DNA from: Akkermansiaceae bacterium UBA6138
GTDB taxonomy: Bacteria > Verrucomicrobiota > Verrucomicrobiia > Verrucomicrobiales > DEV007
Direction: 5' to 3'
Assembly: GCA_002422425.1 (NCBI GenBank)
Contig: DIVG01000073.1
Location: forward strand, 122,991 to 141,015
Length of the DNA stretch: 18,025 nt
Part shown: positions 1 to 5,957 of the stretch, one piece after another
How the letters are laid out: each line of letters opens with the position of its first letter
Numbering within the stretch: position 1 is the first letter of the stretch
The notes under the pieces: generated by a model
What the model saw: only the letters and a program-made list of their open reading frames with translations
Databases searched by the model: none
Told to the model about the DNA's origin: nothing
Made by a program: the position numbers and the translations under genes

Positions 1-305
1 CCGATACTGTAGACCGTGGCGATGGTTAGCGGACCCGCTACGACGTCACGCATCGTCCCGAGTTCCTGCTCGATCGAGTAATAGGCCTGAAGAATATTTT
101 GGGCGGCTTTGAGGAATACTTCACCCTCGGGCGTGACCGCAAAATTGCGACGCCCCCGCTCCAGAAGCGTGACCTTGAACCGTTCCTCAAGTGTCCTGAT
201 CTGCTGGCTCACGGCACTCTGACTGATGCCGTTGCGGGCCGCCGCCTCGGAAAAGCTGGTAGTCTCCACCAGATCGCAGAAGACCTGAAACGTTTCGATA
301 GTCAT
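1..305 (-). CDS. LysR-family transcriptional regulator, N-terminal part (runs off the window)
   Basis: Reading the minus strand from the ATG at 305 gives about 101 residues starting MTIETFQVFCDLVETTSFSE. This is the LysR-type winged helix-turn-helix: an A-A-x-x-N-x-x-x-S-Q-S-A-V-S-Q-Q-I recognition region, then L-E-x-x-x-x-x-x-L-L-E-R-G-R-R and L-T/V-T-P-E-G, followed by the linker helix (Y-S-I-E-Q-E-L) and the first strand of the effector-binding domain (P-L-T-I-A-T-V). The C-terminal effector domain lies beyond position 1, so neither the ligand nor the target genes can be predicted. Family members bind DNA and respond to small-molecule co-inducers. It is the last gene of a run of minus-strand genes, but a terminator at 361-388 separates it from the gene upstream, so it is probably transcribed on its own. 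Confidence 0.9.
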   Translation of the reverse strand, partial: MTIETFQVFCDLVETTSFSEAAARNGISQSAVSQQIRTLEERFKVTLLERGRRNFAVTPEGEVFLKAAQNILQAYYSIEQELGTMRDVVAGPLTIATVYSI

Positions 306-360
306 GTCACGGCAGAAGCGATACGCAACACCCCGCCGGTTGGCAAGGCTTCCGGAACGC

Positions 361-388
361 AAAAAGCCGCCCGGGTGCGGACGGCTTT
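361..388 (-). terminator. Rho-independent terminator after the Bax-inhibitor-1 gene
   Basis: A perfect 7-bp stem (AAAGCCG at 363-369 with CGGCTTT at 382-388) is extended by an inner CCG/CGG pairing around a GGTG loop. On the minus strand the stem is followed directly by a run of T (positions 365-361). It lies about 40 bases past the stop codon at 428-430 and is oriented to end the 428-1129 transcript before the LysR gene. Confidence 0.8.
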
Positions 389-427
389 GGGAGGGTGAGA
401 CGGGGCCTGCCCCCGAACCACTCCGCC

Positions 428-1129
428 TCAGTCGCGGTTCATGAAAATCCGGAGGATATACCAGAAGAGCAAAGCGACACTCGCAAAGAGCGAAAGCGCG
501 GCCGAAACATACTGGTCGGTGCGATAGTGATGAATGATGTTGGACGTGTTGTAGAGAATCGCGATCGAAGCGAAGAGCGCCATCGCGCCGGCGAAGAGGG
601 TCCCGAGATTAAAACCGAAGATGATCGAGACGATGATGATGCCGAGCGCGACAAACCCCCCGACCATGAGAAAACCGCGGAGGAAGGAAAAATCTTTTCC
701 CGTCGCGAAGGCGGCGAAGGTGAGCCCGCCGAAGACAAACCCCGTCGTGACTCCCGCCTTGAGAATGACCTGCCCGTCGCCGGCATAGAAGGCCGCCATA
801 TAGAGCAGGGGCATGAAGATGATAGCCTCGGCGATGATAAAGATAACAAGGCCGGCATACTGGGTGGACCGCGATGCCTCTGATGCCGCGAGACGCTCCG
901 CGAGGAATGAGACCCCCATGAAGGCTCCGAGAACAACAAGCCAGCCCATCCCTCCGGTCATTTTCTGAATCAGACCCGGTGCCCAGCTCTGGCTGAGAAG
1001 GAACCACTCGACCGCAATGAAACCAAGGATCGCGAAACCGAGGTGCAGATAGGTTTGGCGAATAAAGGCGGTGCGTTCAGCCGGAGCTGCGCTGGCGACA
1101 GTGAAGGGATTGGCGTAACCGGTGTTCAT
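428..1129 (-). CDS. Bax inhibitor-1/YccA family integral membrane protein
   Basis: The 233-residue product from the ATG at 1129 (MNTGYANPF...) has about seven hydrophobic segments: LGFAILGFIAVEWFLL, WLVVLGAFMGVSFLAERLA, VIFIIAEAIIFMPLLYMAAF, VTTGFVFGGLTFAAFAT, FLMVGGFVALGIIIVSIIF, AMALFASIAILYNTSNIIHHY and LFASVALLFWYILRIFM. Length, segment count and the late YNTSNIIHHY motif fit the Bax inhibitor-1 (UPF0005/YccA) family of inner-membrane proteins, some of which act as pH-sensitive calcium leaks or interact with the FtsH protease. A TTG start at 1183 would add 18 residues, but that codon coincides with a promoter-like -35 element, so I prefer the ATG. The exact role is not predictable. Confidence 0.88.
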   Translation of the reverse strand: MNTGYANPFTVASAAPAERTAFIRQTYLHLGFAILGFIAVEWFLLSQSWAPGLIQKMTGGMGWLVVLGAFMGVSFLAERLAASEASRSTQYAGLVIFIIAEAIIFMPLLYMAAFYAGDGQVILKAGVTTGFVFGGLTFAAFATGKDFSFLRGFLMVGGFVALGIIIVSIIFGFNLGTLFAGAMALFASIAILYNTSNIIHHYRTDQYVSAALSLFASVALLFWYILRIFMNRD

Positions 1130-1153
1130 ATTAGGGATAATCAGAATGGTATC

Positions 1154-1183
1154 AGAATAGTCGAGGAAATCGTCCTGATGCAA
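1154..1183 (-). promoter_or_regulatory. Possible sigma70-type promoter for the Bax-inhibitor-1 gene
   Basis: On the minus strand TTGCAT (1183-1178) and TATTCT (1159-1154) are separated by 18 bases. Transcription would start about 18 bases before the ATG at 1129. Both boxes are imperfect, so this is a candidate only, but it favours ATG 1129 over TTG 1183 as the start. Confidence 0.3.
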
Positions 1184-1200
1184 TCACGAAAGACAAAATT

Positions 1201-1797
1201 TCAACTGAACTCGCGCTGCCGGATTGCTTCGTAAAGGCAGACTGCCGCTGCATTGGAAACGTTCAAACATTCCACCTGACCCAACATGGGAATACGGATG
1301 AGCGTGTCGCAGTTTTCTTTGGTGAGGCGGCGCATCCCCTCCCCCTCGGCACCGAGAACGATGGCGAGCGGGCCGGTGAGTTCGCACGCGAAGAGATCAC
1401 AGTCAGCTTCATCGGCCGCCCCGACCACGCGGATGCCGCATTCCTCGCGGATGCGCTCAAGAAAGCGGGCCATATTTCCTACCGAGACCACCGGCACATA
1501 CATCGCCCCTCCGCACGAGACCCGCACCGCCGTCTCAGTCACGGGCGACGCCTTGTGACGCGGCACAATCACGGCGAGAGCCCCGGCCCCCTCGGCGGAG
1601 CGCAGACACGCCCCGAGATTATGGGGATCCTGCACCCCGTCGAGGACGAGCAGAAGAACATCGCCCCCCTCCGCGAGGCGGTCAAAAAGGGCGTCTTCAG
1701 TCAAGCGGGCAATGCCGGTCGAGGTGCTGGAGTGCACGTTGGCGCGGGCTTCGCGGGGACGGTTACCGGGAGTTCTGGGGCGACGGGGTCGGGACAT
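1201..1797 (-). CDS. SpoU/TrmH-family rRNA 2'-O-methyltransferase, RlmB-like, without the substrate-binding domain
   Basis: This is a 198-residue protein from the ATG at 1797 (MSRPRRPRTPGN...). A TTG at 1818, with GGGAG just upstream, could add seven residues. All three SpoU-class trefoil-knot motifs are present: LDGVQDPHNLGACLRSAEGAG (motif 1, with the conserved Asn and Arg), LVLGAEGEGM-like IVLGAEGEGM (motif 2, SAM binding) and IPMLGQVECLNVSNAAAVCLYE (motif 3). The family methylates ribose 2'-OH groups in rRNA or tRNA. The sequence is nearest to RlmB, which modifies G2251 of 23S rRNA. RlmB is usually about 245 residues with an N-terminal L30e-like RNA-binding domain. Here that domain is replaced by a short Arg/Pro-rich tail, so the substrate is uncertain. 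It is co-directional with the ATP-grasp gene upstream and the membrane-protein gene downstream. Confidence 0.85.
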   Translation of the reverse strand: MSRPRRPRTPGNRPREARANVHSSTSTGIARLTEDALFDRLAEGGDVLLLVLDGVQDPHNLGACLRSAEGAGALAVIVPRHKASPVTETAVRVSCGGAMYVPVVSVGNMARFLERIREECGIRVVGAADEADCDLFACELTGPLAIVLGAEGEGMRRLTKENCDTLIRIPMLGQVECLNVSNAAAVCLYEAIRQREFS

Positions 1798-1917
1798 GGG
1801 ATCAATACCATGAGGCAAAATCTCCCGCTGTCCAAGCCCTTCCTGAGGCGCACCGGGTCTTTTCCGACCGGAAGCGGAACCTTCAAAAAAGCCGCGCCCC
1901 CCGCAGAGAAATGCCGA

Positions 1918-2862
1918 TTAGAGCCGGCAAGGCCCGCGCAAAAGGTTTTTACTTGCCCGGAAACACCCCCTCAAGCTCACAGGCCACCGCGAAGTCGGCT
2001 CAGCCAAATCCGCAATAGCCCCGGCGAGGCGAGCCTGCAGCATCTTTATGGTCTCGCAGCGATCCGCGTTTTCGTGCTGCACCTTATAACGCATGTAGGG
2101 GTTACTGTTCACCTCGTAGGCCTGGGGGCGACCGTCCACGATCCCGAAATCGATGCGCCCGAAATCGAGACCAGCCGCAGCAAAAACCCGCCTCACAAAT
2201 TCCTCATGGGGAAAAGCGTCCATTTCGATTCGCTCCGCCCTGTATTGGGCCGGTGTCGCCATCCCCGGTTCCCCGTGCTTGGCCATCCACGACCCTTCGT
2301 TCACGGTGTTGGCGCGGATGATCCTGTCCCCGACCTTGAAGGCGGAATGCTTGTGAAAGCCGCCCGTCTCGGGATCCCACTCGGCGGCATATTCGACAAA
2401 GAGCAAGTCACGAAGGGGATACCCGGCATCGAGGGCCGCTTCGAGGGCCGCCTTTGCGGCGGCGGGGTCCTGCAACAAATCACTCAAGACCCCGCGATGA
2501 CCGGAAATAGTCCGTAAGAAAACGGGAAACCGATCCGGGCATTCATCGAAAACGGGGTGGTGGCAAGTGAAACGGTTCACCCCCTCTCGATACAGACGTT
2601 TGAGGAGCGCATCCCGGGGAAGGAAGCGCCGGGGATCATTCAACACCTTCAGGCCCGCCCCGCGCAGGCGCTCCTGAACTCGCGCGGTGATTTCGAGCTC
2701 GGTGGGCGAGAGCCGGTCAAAATCGGTAAACAGATAAGTTCCCCGGGGAAGGCACGGAAGCCTGAAAAGCAGCTCGTAGGATAATCGTATCGACCCGACC
2801 CCTGAGCGGGAAAGAAATCGGGGAAGACTGCGGAAGGTATAGGCGTGGTCGAAGGTCGACAC
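1918..2862 (-). CDS. ATP-grasp-fold ligase of unknown substrate, divergent from the candidate RiPP precursor
   Basis: This 314-residue protein ends with the features of an ATP-grasp ligase: VEYAAE near residue 156, a conserved basic stretch (FHKHSAFKVGDRIIRAN, 169-185), and the metal-binding end GRIDFGIVDGRPQAYEVNSN, with Asp238, Glu250 and Asn252/254 as likely Mg-ATP ligands. ATP-grasp enzymes activate a carboxylate as acyl-phosphate and join it to an amine, thiol or hydroxyl. The N-terminal 150 residues do not match a family I know. The annotated start is GTG at 2862. The frame stays open upstream to 2938 and reads as plausible protein (RRIVYVSTFDHAYTF), but contains no ATG, GTG or TTG, so the true N-terminus may be longer through a rare start. 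Position next to a short peptide gene and a peptide-modifying enzyme suggests a role in peptide maturation; this is inference. Confidence 0.7.
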   Translation of the reverse strand: MSTFDHAYTFRSLPRFLSRSGVGSIRLSYELLFRLPCLPRGTYLFTDFDRLSPTELEITARVQERLRGAGLKVLNDPRRFLPRDALLKRLYREGVNRFTCHHPVFDECPDRFPVFLRTISGHRGVLSDLLQDPAAAKAALEAALDAGYPLRDLLFVEYAAEWDPETGGFHKHSAFKVGDRIIRANTVNEGSWMAKHGEPGMATPAQYRAERIEMDAFPHEEFVRRVFAAAGLDFGRIDFGIVDGRPQAYEVNSNPYMRYKVQHENADRCETIKMLQARLAGAIADLAEPTSRWPVSLRGCFRASKNLLRGPCRL

Positions 2863-2887
2863 ATAGACGATCCGCCGAAAACCTTCC

Positions 2888-2916
2888 TTGACACTTTGTT
2901 GTTTCCCCGTTTTTAT
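2888..2916 (+). promoter_or_regulatory. Sigma70-like promoter for the peptide gene
   Basis: A perfect TTGACA (2888-2893) is followed after exactly 17 bases by TTTTAT (2911-2916, four of six consensus bases). The predicted transcription start is near 2923, some 30 bases before the ATG at 2953. This supports a short independent transcript for the 56-residue peptide. It also argues against any longer reading frame beginning upstream at 2845. Confidence 0.6.
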
Positions 2917-2952
2917 TTTGGAGGTTATTTCAATCCATTAAAACGCGCAATA

Positions 2953-3123
2953 ATGAATTCTCCCCAACTTGATCCCTCGAAACTCTACGGATTTAAAATC
3001 GTCCTTGCCTCCTCCGGGGCAGGAACGAACACCCCTCTCTCGCTCAAGGTCGGCGGCAAAGAGGGACTCAAGGTCGGGTCGAAGATCGGATCGAAGGTCG
3101 GCGGGAAAAAAATCTCCGCCTGA
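2953..3123 (+). CDS. Candidate RiPP precursor peptide, 56 residues, with Lys/Gly-rich octad repeats
   Basis: The ATG at 2953 opens a 56-codon frame. The N-terminal part (MNSPQLDPSKLYGFKIVLAS) is leader-like. A small-residue hinge follows (S-G-A-G-T-N-T-P), then residues 31-54 form three tandem octads of form [LS]-K-V-G-[GS]-K-[EIK]-[GI], ending I-S-A. The mature half would carry eight or nine Lys and many Gly, strongly cationic. The gene lies immediately after a good promoter, ends 47 bases before a HExxH peptide-modification enzyme on the same strand, and faces an ATP-grasp gene; precursor plus enzymes in this arrangement is the typical build of a RiPP locus. There is no clear Shine-Dalgarno near the ATG (GGAGG at 2920-2924 is 28 bases away and at the predicted transcript start). 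I do not recognise the leader as a named family. Alternatively it is a small DNA- or membrane-binding basic peptide. Confidence 0.6.
   Translation: MNSPQLDPSKLYGFKIVLASSGAGTNTPLSLKVGGKEGLKVGSKIGSKVGGKKISA
3043..3114 (+). repeat. Three tandem 24-bp repeats encoding the peptide octads
   Basis: Units at 3043-3066, 3067-3090 and 3091-3114 share the core TCAAGGTCGG or TCGAAGGTCGG and are in frame, each coding for one octad. Units differ at several bases, so this is an old or selected duplication and not a recent slippage product. Confidence 0.75.
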
Positions 3124-3170
3124 TTTGCCTGCGCTTCCCCTGGTTTGATCGCTCATTTAAAGAGCCCTCC

Positions 3171-4142
3171 ATGTTGGCCCCGCTCAGGCTCTTTGAGCCC
3201 AGTCTCGAACGTGGCCGCGCCCTCACCGGAGCGGTAAGAGCTTCCCTCAAGGAAAGTCTTGAGCACCTCTCCGCGGCCTGCGAACCGGTTCTCCCGGAGG
3301 TGACCGGCTACCTCGCCAATCCCCTCGACATCCTGCGCGCGGGTCTTCCGCTCCCTCCGGAGGCATTCGGGTCCTATTTTGAACTGGGAGAAGCTCTTCT
3401 GGGGGGAGATAACGAAAGGGCGACGAACGCGGCCCGCCTCCTCAGCGGCATTTCCCCGGGCTCGGCGGAGTTGGCCTTCCATCGCCGCGGCAGCAGCGGG
3501 GCGGCGCTTCTCGACAAAGTCCTCGACCAACGTTGCGGGGACGAGGCTTTCGGGTTTGCGCCGATACCGGAGCCTCTTTTTCTGGAGTTTCGCGAGCTCG
3601 TGAACGAGGGGCTCGATTTGCTCAGGCGCGGGTTCCCTGATCTTCACGGAGAAATCACGGCAATCATTTCCGACCTGCTTTTTGCGCAGGCGCCCGAAGG
3701 GGCCCTGATGGAATTCGACGGTGCCTCCCATTACCAGTTCTGGGGACTCCTCATCCTCAACCCGAAACATCACCGGACCCCGCTCGCGGTAGCCGAGGTC
3801 CTTGCGCATGAGTCGGGACACAGTCTGCTTTTCGGCCTCACCATCGACGAGCCTCTTGTTTTTAATCCCGACGAGGAACTTTACCCGTCCCCTCTAAGGA
3901 TCGATCCGCGACCAATGGACGGGATCTACCACGCGACCTATGTCTCCGCCCGAATGGCCCTTGCCATGGAAACCCTTGCCGGAAGCGGTTTTCTCACCCC
4001 GGAGGAAGGCGACTGGGCGGAAAAGGCGGCGGAAAAGGACCGCCACCATTTTGCGACGGGACTGAAAACAATCGAAGAGTACGGCCAACTTTCCGAAACA
4101 GGGCGCGAGATCCTCGACCATGCCCGGCGGTGGGTCGGGTAA
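3171..4142 (+). CDS. HExxH-motif peptide-modification enzyme (mod_HExxH / aKG-HExxH beta-hydroxylase family)
   Basis: This 323-residue protein starts at the ATG at 3171. The key region is E-V-L-A-H-E-S-G-H-S (His213, Glu214, His217), followed after about 20 residues by Y-P-S-P-L-R-I-D-P-R-P-M-D-G-I-Y-H (239-254) and a conserved-looking Arg261. The combination of HExxH with a downstream P-L-R-x-D-P-R-P-x-x-G-x-x-H element is what I recall of the family named 'HEXXH motif-containing putative peptide modification protein', more recently described as 2-oxoglutarate-dependent peptide beta-hydroxylases rather than peptidases. There is no signal peptide, so it should act in the cytoplasm on a newly made precursor. 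The peptide gene directly upstream is the obvious substrate. A zinc protease is the alternative, but the DPRP element argues against it. Confidence 0.75.
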   Translation: MLAPLRLFEPSLERGRALTGAVRASLKESLEHLSAACEPVLPEVTGYLANPLDILRAGLPLPPEAFGSYFELGEALLGGDNERATNAARLLSGISPGSAELAFHRRGSSGAALLDKVLDQRCGDEAFGFAPIPEPLFLEFRELVNEGLDLLRRGFPDLHGEITAIISDLLFAQAPEGALMEFDGASHYQFWGLLILNPKHHRTPLAVAEVLAHESGHSLLFGLTIDEPLVFNPDEELYPSPLRIDPRPMDGIYHATYVSARMALAMETLAGSGFLTPEEGDWAEKAAEKDRHHFATGLKTIEEYGQLSETGREILDHARRWVG

Positions 4143-4150
4143 TGAGGAAT

Positions 4151-4172
4151 GCGGGCAGGGAACCTGCTTCGC
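4151..4172 (+). other. Imperfect hairpin after the HExxH gene
   Basis: GCAGG and CCTGC pair around a GAA loop, with outer GCG/CGC pairing across small mismatches, eight bases past the stop codon at 4142. There is no T-run after it, so a classical terminator is not supported. It may slow or process the transcript. Confidence 0.35.
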
Positions 4173-4200
4173 GGTTGATTTCGCGGTTAAGTCCTATAGA
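4168..4200 (+). promoter_or_regulatory. Direct repeat and -10-like box before the sulfotransferase gene
   Basis: Two identical copies of TTCGCGGTT (4168-4176 and 4180-4188) are spaced 12 bases apart, roughly one helical turn. Six bases further is TATAGA (4195-4200), a good -10 box followed by AT. No consensus -35 is present at the usual distance. This is the pattern expected when an activator binding tandem half-sites takes the place of the -35 box. Transcription would begin near 4207, about 45 bases before the ATG at 4252. Confidence 0.35.
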
Positions 4201-4251
4201 ATCCGTCTCCATTTCCCTCAAGGTTCGAGAATCCGGGAGCCGTCGTCTTTT

Positions 4252-5253
4252 ATGCTGGCCAACATCTCATGCGCTCAATCCTCGGGCAGCACTGCGCTCT
4301 CGCATAGCCTCGACCGGCACCCTGACATTGCCTGCGGTGCCGAACTGTTCCTCTTCTGTCATCGCCTTCTCCACACGGACTATCGCCAATTCCGTACCCG
4401 GGCGAGATTGACCCGTCTCATCGGCCTCTCAAATCTCCCTTTTTCGACCAATCGATCCCTCTTCCGGCATCTGCGCGACTTCGGACTGACCAAGTCCCAG
4501 TTCTGGGGTTGGGCACGGGAAGCGGACAGCCTGCCTGATCTGGCTCGGCGGATGCACGATCATGTGCGCCATCTCTCCGGTAAACAAAACTGGGTCGAAA
4601 AAACGCCCTGGAACATCTTCGCGATTCCCTCTTTTCTTGAGTCCTTTCCCGAGGCCCGCGTCATCCACCTTGTTCGGGATCCGCGGGATGTCATCCTGTC
4701 CCTATGCCGCCGGAGCCGCGACAAAGACCCGCTCCGCGCCGCCCAGCACTGGTTCACCGCCGTGGCGGCTGCCCAGTCGAGCCGAAATCATGACCGCGTT
4801 CTCGAGGTCCGATACGAGGACCTCTGCCATGACTCCGACCGGGAACTCGCCCGGATCTGCGCTTTTCTGGGGGTAAATTTTGATCCGGCCTATTTCCGGG
4901 ACGACACTCACGCGAGTCGGGGACTCCACCGATGGTCAGGTTATACCGCCTGGACCTCGCGGCCCGATGCCGGATTTTCAGAAGTCTCGGTCGGCCGTTA
5001 TCGAACGGCGTCGATCGACTGGTCCCCGTTTTCGGCCCTTCGCCTGACAGGTCCGTTTGCGGCGGCGGTGGGGACAAGGCCATGGACTTTGCCTGACCTG
5101 GCTCGAAGCTACGGGTATGAGTTGGCGGACGCAGGGCAGGACGGCGAATTCATTCCACTGCACCTTCCCCGCCCCCTCGACCCCCTGCGTCGAACGCTTG
5201 ACTCGTGGACAGGACGCCCGGGGTATTTCCCGCAACTCGAACAGCGACGATAA
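4252..5253 (+). CDS. PAPS-dependent sulfotransferase (Sulfotransfer_1/3 type)
   Basis: The 333-residue product from the ATG at 4252 begins at the first strand of the fold (MLANISCAQSSGSTALSHSL). Q-S-S-G-S-T-A-L (9-16) is the 5'-phosphosulfate loop. E-K-T-P-W (116-120) and V-I-H-L-V-R-D-P-R-D-V-I-L-S (137-150, with Arg142 and Ser150) form the 3'-phosphate site, and R-Y-E-D-L (187-191) is the usual following element. Such enzymes move sulfate from PAPS to a hydroxyl or amine; this subtype includes tyrosylprotein-like and small-molecule sulfotransferases. The frame is open upstream to 4120, overlapping the HExxH gene, but that part lacks fold features and contains the promoter-like element. GGGAG lies 12 bases before the ATG. 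The substrate is unknown: glycan, or the peptide encoded upstream. Confidence 0.88.
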   Translation: MLANISCAQSSGSTALSHSLDRHPDIACGAELFLFCHRLLHTDYRQFRTRARLTRLIGLSNLPFSTNRSLFRHLRDFGLTKSQFWGWAREADSLPDLARRMHDHVRHLSGKQNWVEKTPWNIFAIPSFLESFPEARVIHLVRDPRDVILSLCRRSRDKDPLRAAQHWFTAVAAAQSSRNHDRVLEVRYEDLCHDSDRELARICAFLGVNFDPAYFRDDTHASRGLHRWSGYTAWTSRPDAGFSEVSVGRYRTASIDWSPFSALRLTGPFAAAVGTRPWTLPDLARSYGYELADAGQDGEFIPLHLPRPLDPLRRTLDSWTGRPGYFPQLEQRR

Positions 5254-5333
5254 ATCGAGTAAGGCAAATCCCCCCGGCTACGGGAGATCGGGCGGTTCCA
5301 CGCGAAAATTCTCAAGACGCCTTTCAAGGGGAG

Positions 5334-5957
5334 TTACCCGCTGAAATCGATCTCAAAATCGCTGAACGTTTCGACATCCGGATTATTATAGCCGACAAAG
5401 GGGATACCACTGAGAACGGCCGCTTCGCGGTCATTGTGTGAGTCGCCGATGAGGACACACCGTTCCGGCGGATAAGCGGAAGCCGCCATCAGGTTTCTCA
5501 CGAGTTCGTTCTTGGGGGTCGGCGAACCTTCGATGCTCTGAAAATAAGCGGCAATCCCCAGCTTGCCGCAAAGATAGCGAAGTTCCTCGCCGTCGGATCC
5601 GGAAACAATGTGCATGGGATACCGGAGATGATTTCGGCGGACAAACTCAACCGTCTCTGCGATGAGGCGCTGCGGGGAAGTGAGCGATTCACGCATGATG
5701 GCGGCAAAGAGACCGCTCAGCCGCATCACCTCCTCCTCAGTAACCGACTCCCCTCGTATTTCCTCGAAAAAATACCTGAATTTCACATAGCGTGAGAGCC
5801 CCCCGTTGGCCCGGTGAAACTTAATCAAGCGCTCCACCTCGTCATCGGGAAAGCCCTTCAAAACTTCTCTGAAGCCGGCGATCCGGACCGATTCGGAATC
5901 GATCAGAACTCCGTCGAAGTCCCAGAGAATAGCCACCAGCTCACGATCTTTTTGCAT
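5334..5957 (-). CDS. HAD-superfamily phosphatase, last gene of the ulosonic-sugar operon
   Basis: The 207-residue protein has all HAD motifs: I, W-D-F-D-G-V-L-I-D-S with nucleophile Asp13 and acid/base Asp15; II, V-S-G-S-D (Ser119); III, Lys149; IV, G-D-S-H-N-D (Asp172 and Asp176). An all-helical cap lies between motifs I and II (about residues 20-90), as in beta-phosphoglucomutase/phosphoglycolate phosphatase types (subclass I). It overlaps the end of the cytidylyltransferase gene by 17 bases, so translation is probably coupled. In this setting it most likely removes a phosphate from a sugar-acid phosphate before CMP activation, the job KdsC does for Kdo, although the sequence is not KdsC-like. 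The 80 bases to the convergent sulfotransferase stop hold only a weak CCCG/CGGG hairpin. Confidence 0.85.
   Translation of the reverse strand: MQKDRELVAILWDFDGVLIDSESVRIAGFREVLKGFPDDEVERLIKFHRANGGLSRYVKFRYFFEEIRGESVTEEEVMRLSGLFAAIMRESLTSPQRLIAETVEFVRRNHLRYPMHIVSGSDGEELRYLCGKLGIAAYFQSIEGSPTPKNELVRNLMAASAYPPERCVLIGDSHNDREAAVLSGIPFVGYNNPDVETFSDFEIDFSG

Noticed and set aside
395..883. 162-codon plus-strand open frame, highly charged
   Set aside because: It lies entirely antisense to the Bax-inhibitor-1 gene, and its Asp/Glu/Arg-rich composition is what the complement of that membrane protein gives.
1912..1929. TGCCG/CGGCA hairpin over the ATP-grasp stop codon
   Set aside because: The stem is only 5 bp and the T-run too short to call a terminator.
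1555..2517. 320-codon plus-strand open frame
   Set aside because: It is antisense to the ATP-grasp and RlmB-like genes, both of which have clear motifs, and its translation shows no family features.
2845..2952. N-terminal extension of the peptide gene to an ATG at 2845
   Set aside because: The extension spans the TTGACA/TTTTAT promoter and overlaps the ATP-grasp gene start; the ATG at 2953 downstream of the promoter is the better start.
3153..3821. 222-codon minus-strand open frame
   Set aside because: It is a shadow of the HExxH gene, with low-complexity Arg/Glu/Ala composition and no motif.
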